Source: Bacteroidales bacterium
GTDB taxonomy: Bacteria > Bacteroidota > Bacteroidia > Bacteroidales > UBA1556
Assembly: GCA_023145955.1 (NCBI GenBank)
Contig: JAGLDA010000010.1
Location: forward strand, 1 to 5,442
DNA: 5,442 bases
Reading direction: 5' to 3'
A model generated the notes under the pieces. It was not told where the DNA came from and did not search any database. It saw only the letters and a list, made by a program, of their open reading frames with translations. Below are positions 1-5,442 of the stretch, piece by piece. Positions within the stretch are counted from its first letter, which is position 1. Each line of letters opens with the position of its first letter. The position numbers and the translations under genes are program-made.

Positions 1-15
1 TTTATTATCATTGTG

Positions 16-47
16 CAAAAATATAATAATATGCTTAATTAAAACAA
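16..47 (-). promoter_or_regulatory. Possible outward Bacteroidota-type promoter at left edge
   Basis: Read on the minus strand, a TTG (47-45) is followed after 21 bases by TATTTTTG (23-16), which fits the Bacteroidota sigma factor pattern TTG...TAnnTTTG. It would drive a minus-strand gene lying left of the window, none of which is visible. The TTG lies inside the U-tract of the terminator for the TerB-like gene, so termination and re-initiation would be packed together. The motif is short and easily arises in AT-rich DNA, so confidence is low. Confidence 0.35.
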
Positions 48-73
48 AAAGGGTAGCCATTGGCTACCCTTTT
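46..73 (-). terminator. Rho-independent terminator of the TerB-like gene
   Basis: A perfect inverted repeat, GGGTAGCCA (51-59) and TGGCTACCC (61-69), folds into a GC-containing stem of about 8 bp with a 3-base loop. On the minus strand the stem is followed by five U (from the A-tract 46-50), then G and four more U. It begins 22 bases after the stop codon of the minus-strand TerB-like gene, which fits an intrinsic terminator for that gene. On the plus strand only four T follow the stem (70-73), so any action on transcripts entering from the left would be weaker. Confidence 0.88.
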
Positions 74-91
74 AAATTATATGAGTTCTTT

Positions 92-481
92 TTAGAACTT
101 TAATTTCTTACGCATTTCGTCAGCTCTCTCACGATAGCGATTTAATTGATCCTTTTCAGGGTCAATACCTTTTGGGCGAGACTTAGAACTTTTATTATAT
201 TCGTCATTACGATACAACATAAATTGACAAATACGTTTAAATGCTTCACGTTGGTCAAAAGCAGGAAATTGAGATAATTCATCAGTTACTTTTCCAGTAA
301 AAGTGTCTTTATCGCCTTCAAAAATCTTTAATACTTCTTTACGCTCTTTACGCGACATATTAAAATCATGATCGAAAACTTTATCAACCCATTTTCTTTC
401 AGTCTTGTCAACTTCACCATCTACCCCAGCAATAGCAACCATTCCTGCATAGATAATTTGTTTATAGTTAAATTCTGCCAT
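92..481 (-). CDS. TerB-like (tellurite resistance TerB family) small protein
   Basis: A 129-residue soluble protein without signal peptide or membrane segment. Residues 9-36 read like the first helix pair of TerB-family domains: a hydrophobic helix (IIYAGMVAIAGV) running into the acidic motif DGEVDKTER (21-29), matching the family's 'aDGeid..E' metal-binding-like loop. A second helical region (residues 76-92, FDQREAFKRICQFMLYR) sits where the family's second acidic loop usually follows, but here it continues as NDEYN and lacks a clear DGE motif. The last 30 residues are charged and basic (KKLKF at the end). TerB-like domains occur in many proteins unrelated to tellurite and this gene has no ter neighbours, so resistance should not be assumed. 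The ATG at 481 is the natural start, with a -7-like box 42-49 bases upstream. A strong terminator follows. Family assignment is likely; function is unknown. Confidence 0.72.
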   Translation of the reverse strand: MAEFNYKQIIYAGMVAIAGVDGEVDKTERKWVDKVFDHDFNMSRKERKEVLKIFEGDKDTFTGKVTDELSQFPAFDQREAFKRICQFMLYRNDEYNKSSKSRPKGIDPEKDQLNRYRERADEMRKKLKF

Positions 482-522
482 TTGTATAATTTTTAAGTTA
501 ATTAATTCATAATTTGTGAATG

Positions 523-530
523 CTAAGGTA
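523..530 (-). promoter_or_regulatory. Possible -7 box of the TerB-like gene
   Basis: On the minus strand TACCTTAG (530-523) resembles the Bacteroidota -7 consensus TAnnTTTG with one mismatch in the last four bases. It would start transcription roughly 30-40 bases before the ATG at 481. I see no TTG at the usual upstream distance. The box sits on one arm of a weak 6-bp inverted repeat (ATGCTA 520-525, TAGCAT 543-548; 17-base loop), which may be chance. The 103-base gap holds no clear terminator for the lipoprotein gene upstream, so read-through into the TerB-like gene is also possible. Confidence 0.4.
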
Positions 531-584
531 ATGGTTTTTTAATAGCATATCATAAAAAATATCTATTTTCTTATTTATGGATAC

Positions 585-1403
585 TTATTTATTTATTTTT
601 ATGGTTTTATCAGTGATTGTTAAAAATAATATATTCTCATAAGTATCTGTAGAGTAGAGGCCTATGCCTTCAAGAGCTTTGCTTAGTTTTAGGGTGTCTT
701 TACGGCTAATAGTTTTAATATCTAATGTGTATTTATTAGTATCACTACCTGTATATTGGTATCTATTTTCAGAAAGTCTATTTATAAAGCTTGCTATTTG
801 GACCAAAGATGAGTTGTTGATTTCAAGATTTGGCGACGAATATATAGAAGTAGATTTCTTAGTATTATCTGAGGTTTTATATTCGTTGAAAATTTTATGG
901 TTTCTTATTTTAATATTTTTTATGCTTACGTTCCTGTATGTGGAGTCAATTTTTAAATTGCAAATATTTATTAGCTCATTAATAATTACATTGTGTTGTT
1001 GTAATGTAGAAAGCGAATCTTTGTTTTCGAAAGCAATGTAGAAGTTAGCCTTTTTCCATTGTTCAGATCTCATCTCTATATTCTTATTTTCTAAATTTGT
1101 TAAAACAGATATTAGTGTCTCAAGTTTATAAGCAATAAATGCGGTCTTATTTCCATTAATAATAAAGCTATGATATTTGGAGCATTGTTGTATTCCATAC
1201 CATTTTGGTGGTTTATTAATTTTCGATAATCTTATTTGTAGGTTATAATTATCATTTTTAGAATCAAGTAAAAGCTCTTGATTATTAATAAATTGAATCT
1301 CTTTAGTTCTGGTAAAATCATCGGACCAGCAGGAGTTTATAGATATGGTTATAGCAAATATTATTAGCAATTTTAATGGAAGGCTTGTTAATGTATTTTT
1401 CAT
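585..1403 (-). CDS. Lipoprotein with a possible divergent DUF3738/TIGR03435-like region
   Basis: A 272-residue protein I do not recognise outright. Residues 1-25 form a lipoprotein signal peptide: basic start, hydrophobic core LLIIFAITISI, and lipobox INSC with the modified cysteine at 25. The next residues WSDDF are acidic, which resembles the export signal that moves Bacteroidota lipoproteins to the cell surface (inference). The later part follows the spacing of the DUF3738/TIGR03435 domain: a short LETLISVL helix, then W116 and NFYIAFE (120-126), a helix LINICNLKI (144-152) followed by STYRNVSIKNIKI, a helix LVQIASFINRL (200-210), a YTGS...YTLDIK stretch (217-230), and a final LSKALEGIGLY...ILFLTITDK (240-266). 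This is a pattern reading, not a search result. The gene is far more AT-rich than its neighbours: rows 901-960 and 1081-1140 hold only 14 and 12 G/C of 60. Start ATG at 1403 is supported by a well-placed promoter. The gene model and lipoprotein call are firm; the domain call is tentative. Confidence 0.75.
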   Translation of the reverse strand: MKNTLTSLPLKLLIIFAITISINSCWSDDFTRTKEIQFINNQELLLDSKNDNYNLQIRLSKINKPPKWYGIQQCSKYHSFIINGNKTAFIAYKLETLISVLTNLENKNIEMRSEQWKKANFYIAFENKDSLSTLQQHNVIINELINICNLKIDSTYRNVSIKNIKIRNHKIFNEYKTSDNTKKSTSIYSSPNLEINNSSLVQIASFINRLSENRYQYTGSDTNKYTLDIKTISRKDTLKLSKALEGIGLYSTDTYENILFLTITDKTIKINK

Positions 1404-1428
1404 TTATTGATTTTAGCTTTTGTTTTTA

Positions 1429-1460
1429 CGAAGGTAAAATTAGTGAATAAAATAAAGCAA
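1429..1460 (-). promoter_or_regulatory. Bacteroidota-type promoter of the lipoprotein gene
   Basis: Read on the minus strand, TTG (1460-1458) is followed after 21 bases by TACCTTCG (1436-1429), close to the TTG...TAnnTTTG consensus of the Bacteroidota primary sigma factor. Transcription would begin about 20 bases before the ATG at 1403, giving a short leader. Both elements are present with accepted spacing, making this the best-formed promoter in the window. Confidence 0.6.
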
Positions 1461-1516
1461 TAGCAAATTTTAACTATTATCAATAAATCCCAAATTTAGG
1501 GTATTGGTATTTTCTA

Positions 1517-1524
1517 TACTTTTG
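1517..1524 (+). promoter_or_regulatory. -7 box of the isomerase (kpsF/kdsD) gene
   Basis: TACTTTTG is an exact match to TAnnTTTG. At the expected upstream position (1495-1497, 19-base spacing) the sequence is TTT rather than TTG, so the -33 element is imperfect. Transcription would begin around 1528-1531, about 20 bases before the ATG at 1549. The box lies downstream of the in-frame TTG at 1504, which argues against that codon being the translation start. Confidence 0.55.
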
Positions 1525-1548
1525 TTGTTAAATAAAGAGACTATAAGC

Positions 1549-2511
1549 ATGGTAAAAAGTGAAATTCAGGAGATAGCAAAAAAAGTTATTTTAGAGGAAT
1601 CGATAGCAATTAGTAATTTGCAAAGTTATATTAATAATGATTTTTCGGATGCAGTGGAGTTAATACATAATTCTAAAGGCAGGTTAATAATAACGGGCAT
1701 TGGAAAGAGTGCAAATATTGCAAATAAGATTGTAGCTACATTAAATTCCACAGGTACTCCATCAGTTTTTATGCATGCAGCAGATGCTATCCACGGCGAT
1801 TTGGGAAATGTACAGGATGATGATGTGGTGCTGTGTATTTCTAAATCTGGAAATACTCCAGAGATAAAAGTTCTAATCCCACTTGTTAAATCACTAGGGA
1901 ATAAGCTAATTGCTAATGTTGGCAATTTGGATTCGTTTTTGGCTAGGAATGCTGATCTTGTTTTAAATAGTACTGTGGAGAAAGAGGCCTGTCCAAATAA
2001 TTTGGCACCTACCTCTAGCACAACTGCTCAATTGGTTGTGGGCGATGCTTTGGCAGTTGCTTTATTACAATATAGAGGTTTTACTGATAGGGATTTTGCT
2101 AAATATCACCCAGGTGGCGCTCTTGGAAAGCAGCTTTATTTGCGTGTAGAAGACCTTTCTGATAATAATGAAAAGCCTCAAGTAGATATTAATGCCAATA
2201 TTAGAGAAATAATTATCGAGATATCATCAAAACGGTTAGGCACCACTGCGGTACTTGACAATGGTGAGCTTAAAGGCATAATTACCGATGGAGATATTAG
2301 GAGAATGATGCAGGAGCATGACAACCTTGATGGCCTATTAGCTAAAGATATTATGAGTAAAAACCCTAGTAATATTGAAGCAAATGAGCTAGCAGTAAAG
2401 GCGCTAAAGATTATGAAGGAGAAAAATATTACTCAGCTTTTAGTTGTTAAAGAGAAAAATTATGTTGGAGTTATTCATTTACACGATATTCTTAAAGAGG
2501 GTATTTTATAA
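1549..2511 (+). CDS. kdsD: Arabinose-5-phosphate isomerase, KpsF/KdsD/GutQ family
   Basis: Interconverts D-ribulose 5-phosphate and D-arabinose 5-phosphate in the cytoplasm, the first step toward Kdo for lipopolysaccharide. From the ATG at 1549 the protein has 320 residues, close to E. coli KdsD (328). It has the family order: an SIS domain (about 30-185) with GIGKSANIANK (50-60), HGDLG (82-86), ISKSGNTPE (97-105), APTSSTT (153-159) and YHPGGALGK (186-194), then two CBS domains (about 205-262 and 265-320; GIITDGDIRR at 243-252 in the first). K53, E105, E146 and H187 sit exactly six residues before the positions I recall as active-site residues of E. coli KdsD (K59, E111, E152, H193), so it should be active. 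An in-frame TTG at 1504 would add 15 residues, but it precedes the likely transcription start and the extension has no family counterpart. The gene is first of a probable two-gene operon. Choice between kdsD, kpsF and gutQ roles rests on context; no capsule or glucitol genes are visible. Confidence 0.93.
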   Translation: MVKSEIQEIAKKVILEESIAISNLQSYINNDFSDAVELIHNSKGRLIITGIGKSANIANKIVATLNSTGTPSVFMHAADAIHGDLGNVQDDDVVLCISKSGNTPEIKVLIPLVKSLGNKLIANVGNLDSFLARNADLVLNSTVEKEACPNNLAPTSSTTAQLVVGDALAVALLQYRGFTDRDFAKYHPGGALGKQLYLRVEDLSDNNEKPQVDINANIREIIIEISSKRLGTTAVLDNGELKGIITDGDIRRMMQEHDNLDGLLAKDIMSKNPSNIEANELAVKALKIMKEKNITQLLVVKEKNYVGVIHLHDILKEGIL

Positions 2512-2533
2512 TCAGTAATTAGCGCTTAAATAA

Positions 2534-3793
2534 ATGCAAAATAAAAAATACGATATTATAATTATTGGTGGTGGTGCTGCTGGTATTATTGCTGCAGGAA
2601 GAGCTTCCGAAAAAGGAGCATCAGTACTTTTACTGGAAAAAATGCGCTCTGTTGGACGAAAAATGCTAATTTCTGGAAAGGGTAGGTGCAATATTACCAA
2701 CGATAGCTATGCTTCTAATCATATGAAACAGCATCATCCTAAGCCTAAATTTTTAAAATTTGCCTATAAAAACTTTTTTAAAGATGATATAATGGCCATT
2801 TTGGATAAACAAGGGCTAAAATATAAAACAGAAAGAGGGAATCGTGTTTTTCCTGAGAGTAATAAATCAAAAGATGTTCTTAATGCATATACCAATTGGG
2901 CTTTTAACAAAAATGTGGAGGTTCTTGTAAATAGTAAAGTTAGTAAGTTTATTGTGGAAGATGGGATATGTAGGGGAGTAGAGTTTGAAAAGGATGGGCG
3001 TAGGCAAAAGGTAAATGCCGATGCTGTGGTACTTGCTACTGGTGGCAAGTCATATCCCTTAACTGGGTCCACTGGCGATGGCTACTCTCTAGCGAAGGTT
3101 CTAGGGCATAGTATTACTACTCCACGCCCTGCATTGGTTCCTATAGAGACTAAAGGCAAATTGGCAACCAGGCTGATGGGCTTGAGCCTTAAGAATACAA
3201 CTGCTACTCTTTGGGTAGATAATAAAAAAGTTGATGAAGAATTTGGCGAGATGCTCTTTACTCATTTTGGTTTGTCGGGGCCTATTATTCTTACATTAAG
3301 TAGGCAAGTGGTAAATGCACTGGCTGAAAATAAGAAAGTAGAAATTAAGCTTGATTTAAAGCCTGCTCTCGATGATGCTAAGCTTGATAAAAGATTAATA
3401 AAAGATCTTAATGAGAATGGTAAGAAATATATAGAGAATATTTTTAAACTTTGGATGCCTTCTAAATTGGTAAAGCCACTAATGGAATTATGTAGTATTG
3501 ATTCATCAAAGTTAGCCAATCAAATTAATGGTGATAGTAGAAAACGTATTAAAAATGCTCTTAAAAGTTTAAGCTTTGAGGTAATTGGTCACCGACCTTT
3601 TAGTGAAGCAATAGTTACGCAAGGAGGAATATCGCTTGATGAAATTAATCCAAAAACAATGGAATCTAAAATTGTTAGTAATCTATATTTTGCTGGTGAG
3701 GTAATTGATGTTGATGCAAATACTGGAGGATATAATTTTCAAATTGCATATTCTACAGCAGCATTGGCTGTTGATAGTGCTCTTAAAAATTAA
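2534..3793 (+). CDS. HI0933/YhiN-family NAD(P)/FAD-dependent oxidoreductase
   Basis: A 419-residue flavoprotein of full family length (HI0933_like, TIGR00275; relatives are named YhiN or BaiN). The N-terminal FAD-binding Rossmann fold shows IIIIGGGAAG (8-17) and acidic E35 at the end of the second strand, followed by the family signature GRKMLISGKGRCNITN (41-56). Further motifs are ATGGKSYPLTGSTGDGY (168-184), LFTHFGLSGP (241-250), and a C-terminal FAD-contacting block AGEVIDVDANTGGYN (387-401). No signal peptide or membrane segment is present, so it should be cytoplasmic. The physiological reaction of most members is not known; annotations such as 'aminoacetone oxidase' are weakly founded, and a bile-acid role shown for BaiN cannot be transferred. 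The ATG at 2534 starts just before the Rossmann strand, as expected. The gene begins 22 bases after the isomerase stop with no promoter or terminator evident between, so co-transcription is likely. Its last 11 bases overlap the converging barrel gene. Confidence 0.93.
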   Translation: MQNKKYDIIIIGGGAAGIIAAGRASEKGASVLLLEKMRSVGRKMLISGKGRCNITNDSYASNHMKQHHPKPKFLKFAYKNFFKDDIMAILDKQGLKYKTERGNRVFPESNKSKDVLNAYTNWAFNKNVEVLVNSKVSKFIVEDGICRGVEFEKDGRRQKVNADAVVLATGGKSYPLTGSTGDGYSLAKVLGHSITTPRPALVPIETKGKLATRLMGLSLKNTTATLWVDNKKVDEEFGEMLFTHFGLSGPIILTLSRQVVNALAENKKVEIKLDLKPALDDAKLDKRLIKDLNENGKKYIENIFKLWMPSKLVKPLMELCSIDSSKLANQINGDSRKRIKNALKSLSFEVIGHRPFSEAIVTQGGISLDEINPKTMESKIVSNLYFAGEVIDVDANTGGYNFQIAYSTAALAVDSALKN

Positions 3794-5219
3794 ATCCTAG
3801 GCCTAAATATATTCCTAACCCATTGTTGGTATATTCCATTTTGTCTTCTGGGTAATCTTGCAGTGCATAGTAATTACCTTTGTCGTATACTCCTGGGTAA
3901 TTATAATTTCGGAATTGATATTGATCTTTTCTTTTACCGTATGAGTACTGTAACCCAAAAAGCACATTAGCTTTCTTAAAATCAAAACGCACTCCTGTTG
4001 TTAGATAATACAAATCACTGTAACCACGAATATATTGTCCGTACTCAACTTGGTCGTATTTAGAAACCTGATAAGTAGAAAAGTCAGTTTTGAAACCTAC
4101 CATCAAGGCTAGTTTTTCATGAATATTTTTTTTGAAACCCACCGCAATATTAAGCACATCATGAGCCCCATACTGAAAGCTTAGAAATTCAGAACCTGGT
4201 TTATACTCATCAGAATAGAAATTTGCAATTTTTGAATTATCTATGGATTTATAATCATCAATTTCGAAAAAGTACTCAGTGGTAAAATATAAATTAATAT
4301 TATGTTTAGAAATGCTCCTCTGTACTCCAAAAGCTATGGAAAGGGGTTCCTTAAAATTTGATCGTAGGTGGTAATTTGTTTCTTTTTCTACAAAATCATC
4401 CACAGGGCCATCTTTAAGAATTATATTAGTCATGCTCACTTCTCTTCGGTGATAACCATCGCCATAAATCCGTATAGAAGGTGTAGTGATATTTAACCCA
4501 AACGACCAGTCGCCAGTTTTATAATGTGCGCCAAATTTATTTATTACGCTTACAACGTATAAGTCTTGCCTATCGTAATATAAATATTTAGACACCTCTG
4601 TAATAGAGTCATTAATAGGAAGTAAATCCACGCCGGTATTTTCATAATATAGTAACGTCTTTATACTACCCAATAAACTATATCCAATAATCCAGTGGTC
4701 GTTTATTTTATACGATGTTCCTATGCCAAACCATGTATCAGTAAATCTATTTTCATAAGTATAGTTTACAGAATACTCCTTTTCATTATTGGTATATTCT
4801 TCTATTACATTTCTACTGCCATTGCCATTTAGTTTAGATAGATGCTGCCCTCTACTAAATACTGAATATTGAAAACTTAATTTTGGAACTGATTTTGAGT
4901 GATATACGAAAGAAAAAAATCTCGGTAAAGCCTGATAATCCAGAAAACTTTCATCCTCAGTTTCACGATAGGCATTTTTATAATTTGATAAATTGAACTG
5001 AAAAAGAGATGCGTCAATGGATATTTTATTTTGGTCAAGTTCTGATATTCCTGCAGGGTTATAAAAGATTGATGTAATGCCAGAACCGCCTCCAACTACA
5101 GCTCCTGCCAAAATAGAAGCTTCGGTATTTGAACCCATTGACCAATAGTTGCCAGGCTGTGCTATTATGCTGAGCACTGGAAAAATAAGTAATATAATAA
5201 GTTTTAACCTCAATGTCAT
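3783..5219 (-). CDS. FadL/OmpP1-like outer-membrane beta-barrel protein
   Basis: A 478-residue predicted outer-membrane protein. Residues 1-20 are a signal peptide (MTLRLK, hydrophobic LIILLIFPVLSII, likely cleavage after A20). The mature N-terminus carries a glycine-rich segment leading to FYNPAG (52-57), the hallmark of the FadL/OmpP1/TodX family, where the N-terminus plugs the barrel that passes fatty acids or other hydrophobic compounds. The rest alternates short aromatic amphipathic strands (for example DTWFGIGTSYKI, LSIAFGVQ, VLFGLQYSYGK) with polar loops, and ends YLGLGFNF with a terminal phenylalanine typical of barrel assembly signals. Length is near the 420-500 residues usual for the family. 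Substrate cannot be told; relatives in Bacteroidota often have no assigned cargo, and a general porin-like or PorV-like role is an alternative. It is a single gene with its own promoter just upstream, and its 3' end overlaps the flavoprotein gene by 11 bases. Confidence 0.82.
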   Translation of the reverse strand: MTLRLKLIILLIFPVLSIIAQPGNYWSMGSNTEASILAGAVVGGGSGITSIFYNPAGISELDQNKISIDASLFQFNLSNYKNAYRETEDESFLDYQALPRFFSFVYHSKSVPKLSFQYSVFSRGQHLSKLNGNGSRNVIEEYTNNEKEYSVNYTYENRFTDTWFGIGTSYKINDHWIIGYSLLGSIKTLLYYENTGVDLLPINDSITEVSKYLYYDRQDLYVVSVINKFGAHYKTGDWSFGLNITTPSIRIYGDGYHRREVSMTNIILKDGPVDDFVEKETNYHLRSNFKEPLSIAFGVQRSISKHNINLYFTTEYFFEIDDYKSIDNSKIANFYSDEYKPGSEFLSFQYGAHDVLNIAVGFKKNIHEKLALMVGFKTDFSTYQVSKYDQVEYGQYIRGYSDLYYLTTGVRFDFKKANVLFGLQYSYGKRKDQYQFRNYNYPGVYDKGNYYALQDYPEDKMEYTNNGLGIYLGLGFNF

Positions 5220-5237
5220 AGCTAGTATATTGTGGTG

Positions 5238-5245
5238 CGAAAGTA
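5238..5245 (-). promoter_or_regulatory. -7 box of the FadL-like barrel gene
   Basis: Read on the minus strand, TACTTTCG (5245-5238) closely matches TAnnTTTG. It would start transcription about 12-15 bases before the ATG at 5219, leaving a very short leader. No TTG is found at the usual upstream distance; an A/T run lies there instead (T-tract on the minus strand at 5255-5246 and AT-rich DNA beyond). Confidence 0.5.
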
Positions 5246-5293
5246 CAAAAAAAATAAGGCTTAATTTTGAAAGTAAATATATATTTTCTTTCT

Positions 5294-5442
5294 ATGGACA
5301 TGACATTTTTTTTGAAATTTATTAGCATATTAGAAAACAGGAAGGCAGATACATAAAAGAACTAAGGTCATTCATTCACTTACTTTTTTAGAAAATAAAT
5401 TATTTTAAATTTGTGGGTGGGAGTTTTTTCGCTCTTGTCCAT
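5294..5442. other. Right-end intergenic DNA, no convincing gene
   Basis: Together with the barrel promoter this makes a 223-base gap to the edge. Two roughly 20-codon frames exist: plus 5294-5356 (ATG to TAA) and minus 5442-5380 (beginning with an ATG exactly at the edge, or continuing a gene from outside). Neither has composition or motifs that support coding. No terminator hairpin is evident. Confidence 0.5.
5406..5413 (+). promoter_or_regulatory. Possible -7 box of a gene beyond the right edge
   Basis: TAAATTTG exactly matches the Bacteroidota TAnnTTTG pattern on the plus strand and is followed by G/T-rich sequence (GTGGGTGGGAG, 5413-5423) that stands out from the surrounding AT-rich DNA. 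No TTG lies at the usual distance upstream (a T-run is there instead). If real, transcription would start near 5418-5420 and run out of the window. Confidence 0.35.

Noticed and set aside
92..481. Tellurite-resistance or phage/stress ter operon
   Set aside because: Only a TerB-like domain is present. No terA, terC, terD, terZ or partner genes lie in the window.
520..548. Inverted repeat ATGCTA/TAGCAT as a terminator for the lipoprotein gene
   Set aside because: The stem is only 6 bp with a 17-base loop, and no T-tract follows in the minus-strand direction.
664..1041. Plus-strand open frame with several hydrophobic stretches, opposite the lipoprotein gene
   Set aside because: It is the reverse complement of a very AT-rich N/K/I-coding gene, which naturally yields L/F/I-rich antisense. 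The minus-strand frame has a signal peptide, lipobox and promoter, while this one has no supporting motif.
1626..2021. Minus-strand open frame inside the isomerase
   Set aside because: The plus strand encodes the conserved SIS domain with all catalytic residues here, so the opposite frame is a shadow.
2764..3072. Minus-strand open frame inside the flavoprotein
   Set aside because: It lies opposite a well-conserved HI0933-family domain and has no recognisable protein features of its own.
5059..5328. Minus-strand open frame overlapping the barrel gene's start and upstream region
   Set aside because: It runs in another frame across the barrel's signal peptide region and promoter. The translation is low-complexity and aromatic-rich with no motif.
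1..5442. CRISPR array, transposon, toxin-antitoxin or anti-phage system
   Set aside because: No repeated spacer-like units, terminal inverted repeats, transposase motifs or paired small toxin/antitoxin genes were found. The genes are ordinary core-type functions plus one unknown lipoprotein.

Overview
The window looks like chromosomal DNA from a member of the Bacteroidota (Bacteroidetes). The DNA is AT-rich. Several gene starts are preceded by copies of the Bacteroidota -7 promoter motif (TAnnTTTG or close variants) and no clear Shine-Dalgarno sequences are seen. One lipoprotein carries an acidic stretch right after its lipid-anchored cysteine, and an outer-membrane barrel of the FadL/OmpP1 type is present. 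Genus cannot be read from the sequence; a marine or sediment Bacteroidales/Marinilabiliales-like or Cytophagales-like organism is only a guess.

Layout, left to right. A strong hairpin terminator (46-73) closes a minus-strand gene for a small TerB-like protein (92-481). Upstream of it, also on the minus strand, is a very AT-rich gene for an unrecognised lipoprotein (585-1403) whose later two thirds resemble the DUF3738/TIGR03435 domain pattern. A 145-base divergent promoter region separates it from a plus-strand pair. The first gene of the pair is an SIS-CBS-CBS arabinose-5-phosphate isomerase of the KpsF/KdsD/GutQ family (1549-2511). The second is an HI0933/YhiN-family flavoprotein (2534-3793), 22 bases downstream and probably co-transcribed. 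Converging on this pair, and overlapping the flavoprotein gene by 11 bases at the 3' ends, is a minus-strand gene for a FadL-like outer-membrane barrel (3783-5219). The last 223 bases hold its promoter, a possible outward promoter near the right edge, and no convincing gene.

How the genes relate. The isomerase makes the precursor of Kdo, the inner sugar of lipopolysaccharide, so it serves the outer membrane. The FadL-like barrel and the lipoprotein are also envelope proteins. The flavoprotein and the TerB-like protein are predicted cytoplasmic and their reactions are unknown. This is better read as ordinary core-type genes plus one fast-evolving lipoprotein than as a dedicated multi-gene system. 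I see no mobile elements, CRISPR array, tRNA, rRNA or toxin-antitoxin pair. The most open question is the lipoprotein at 585-1403.
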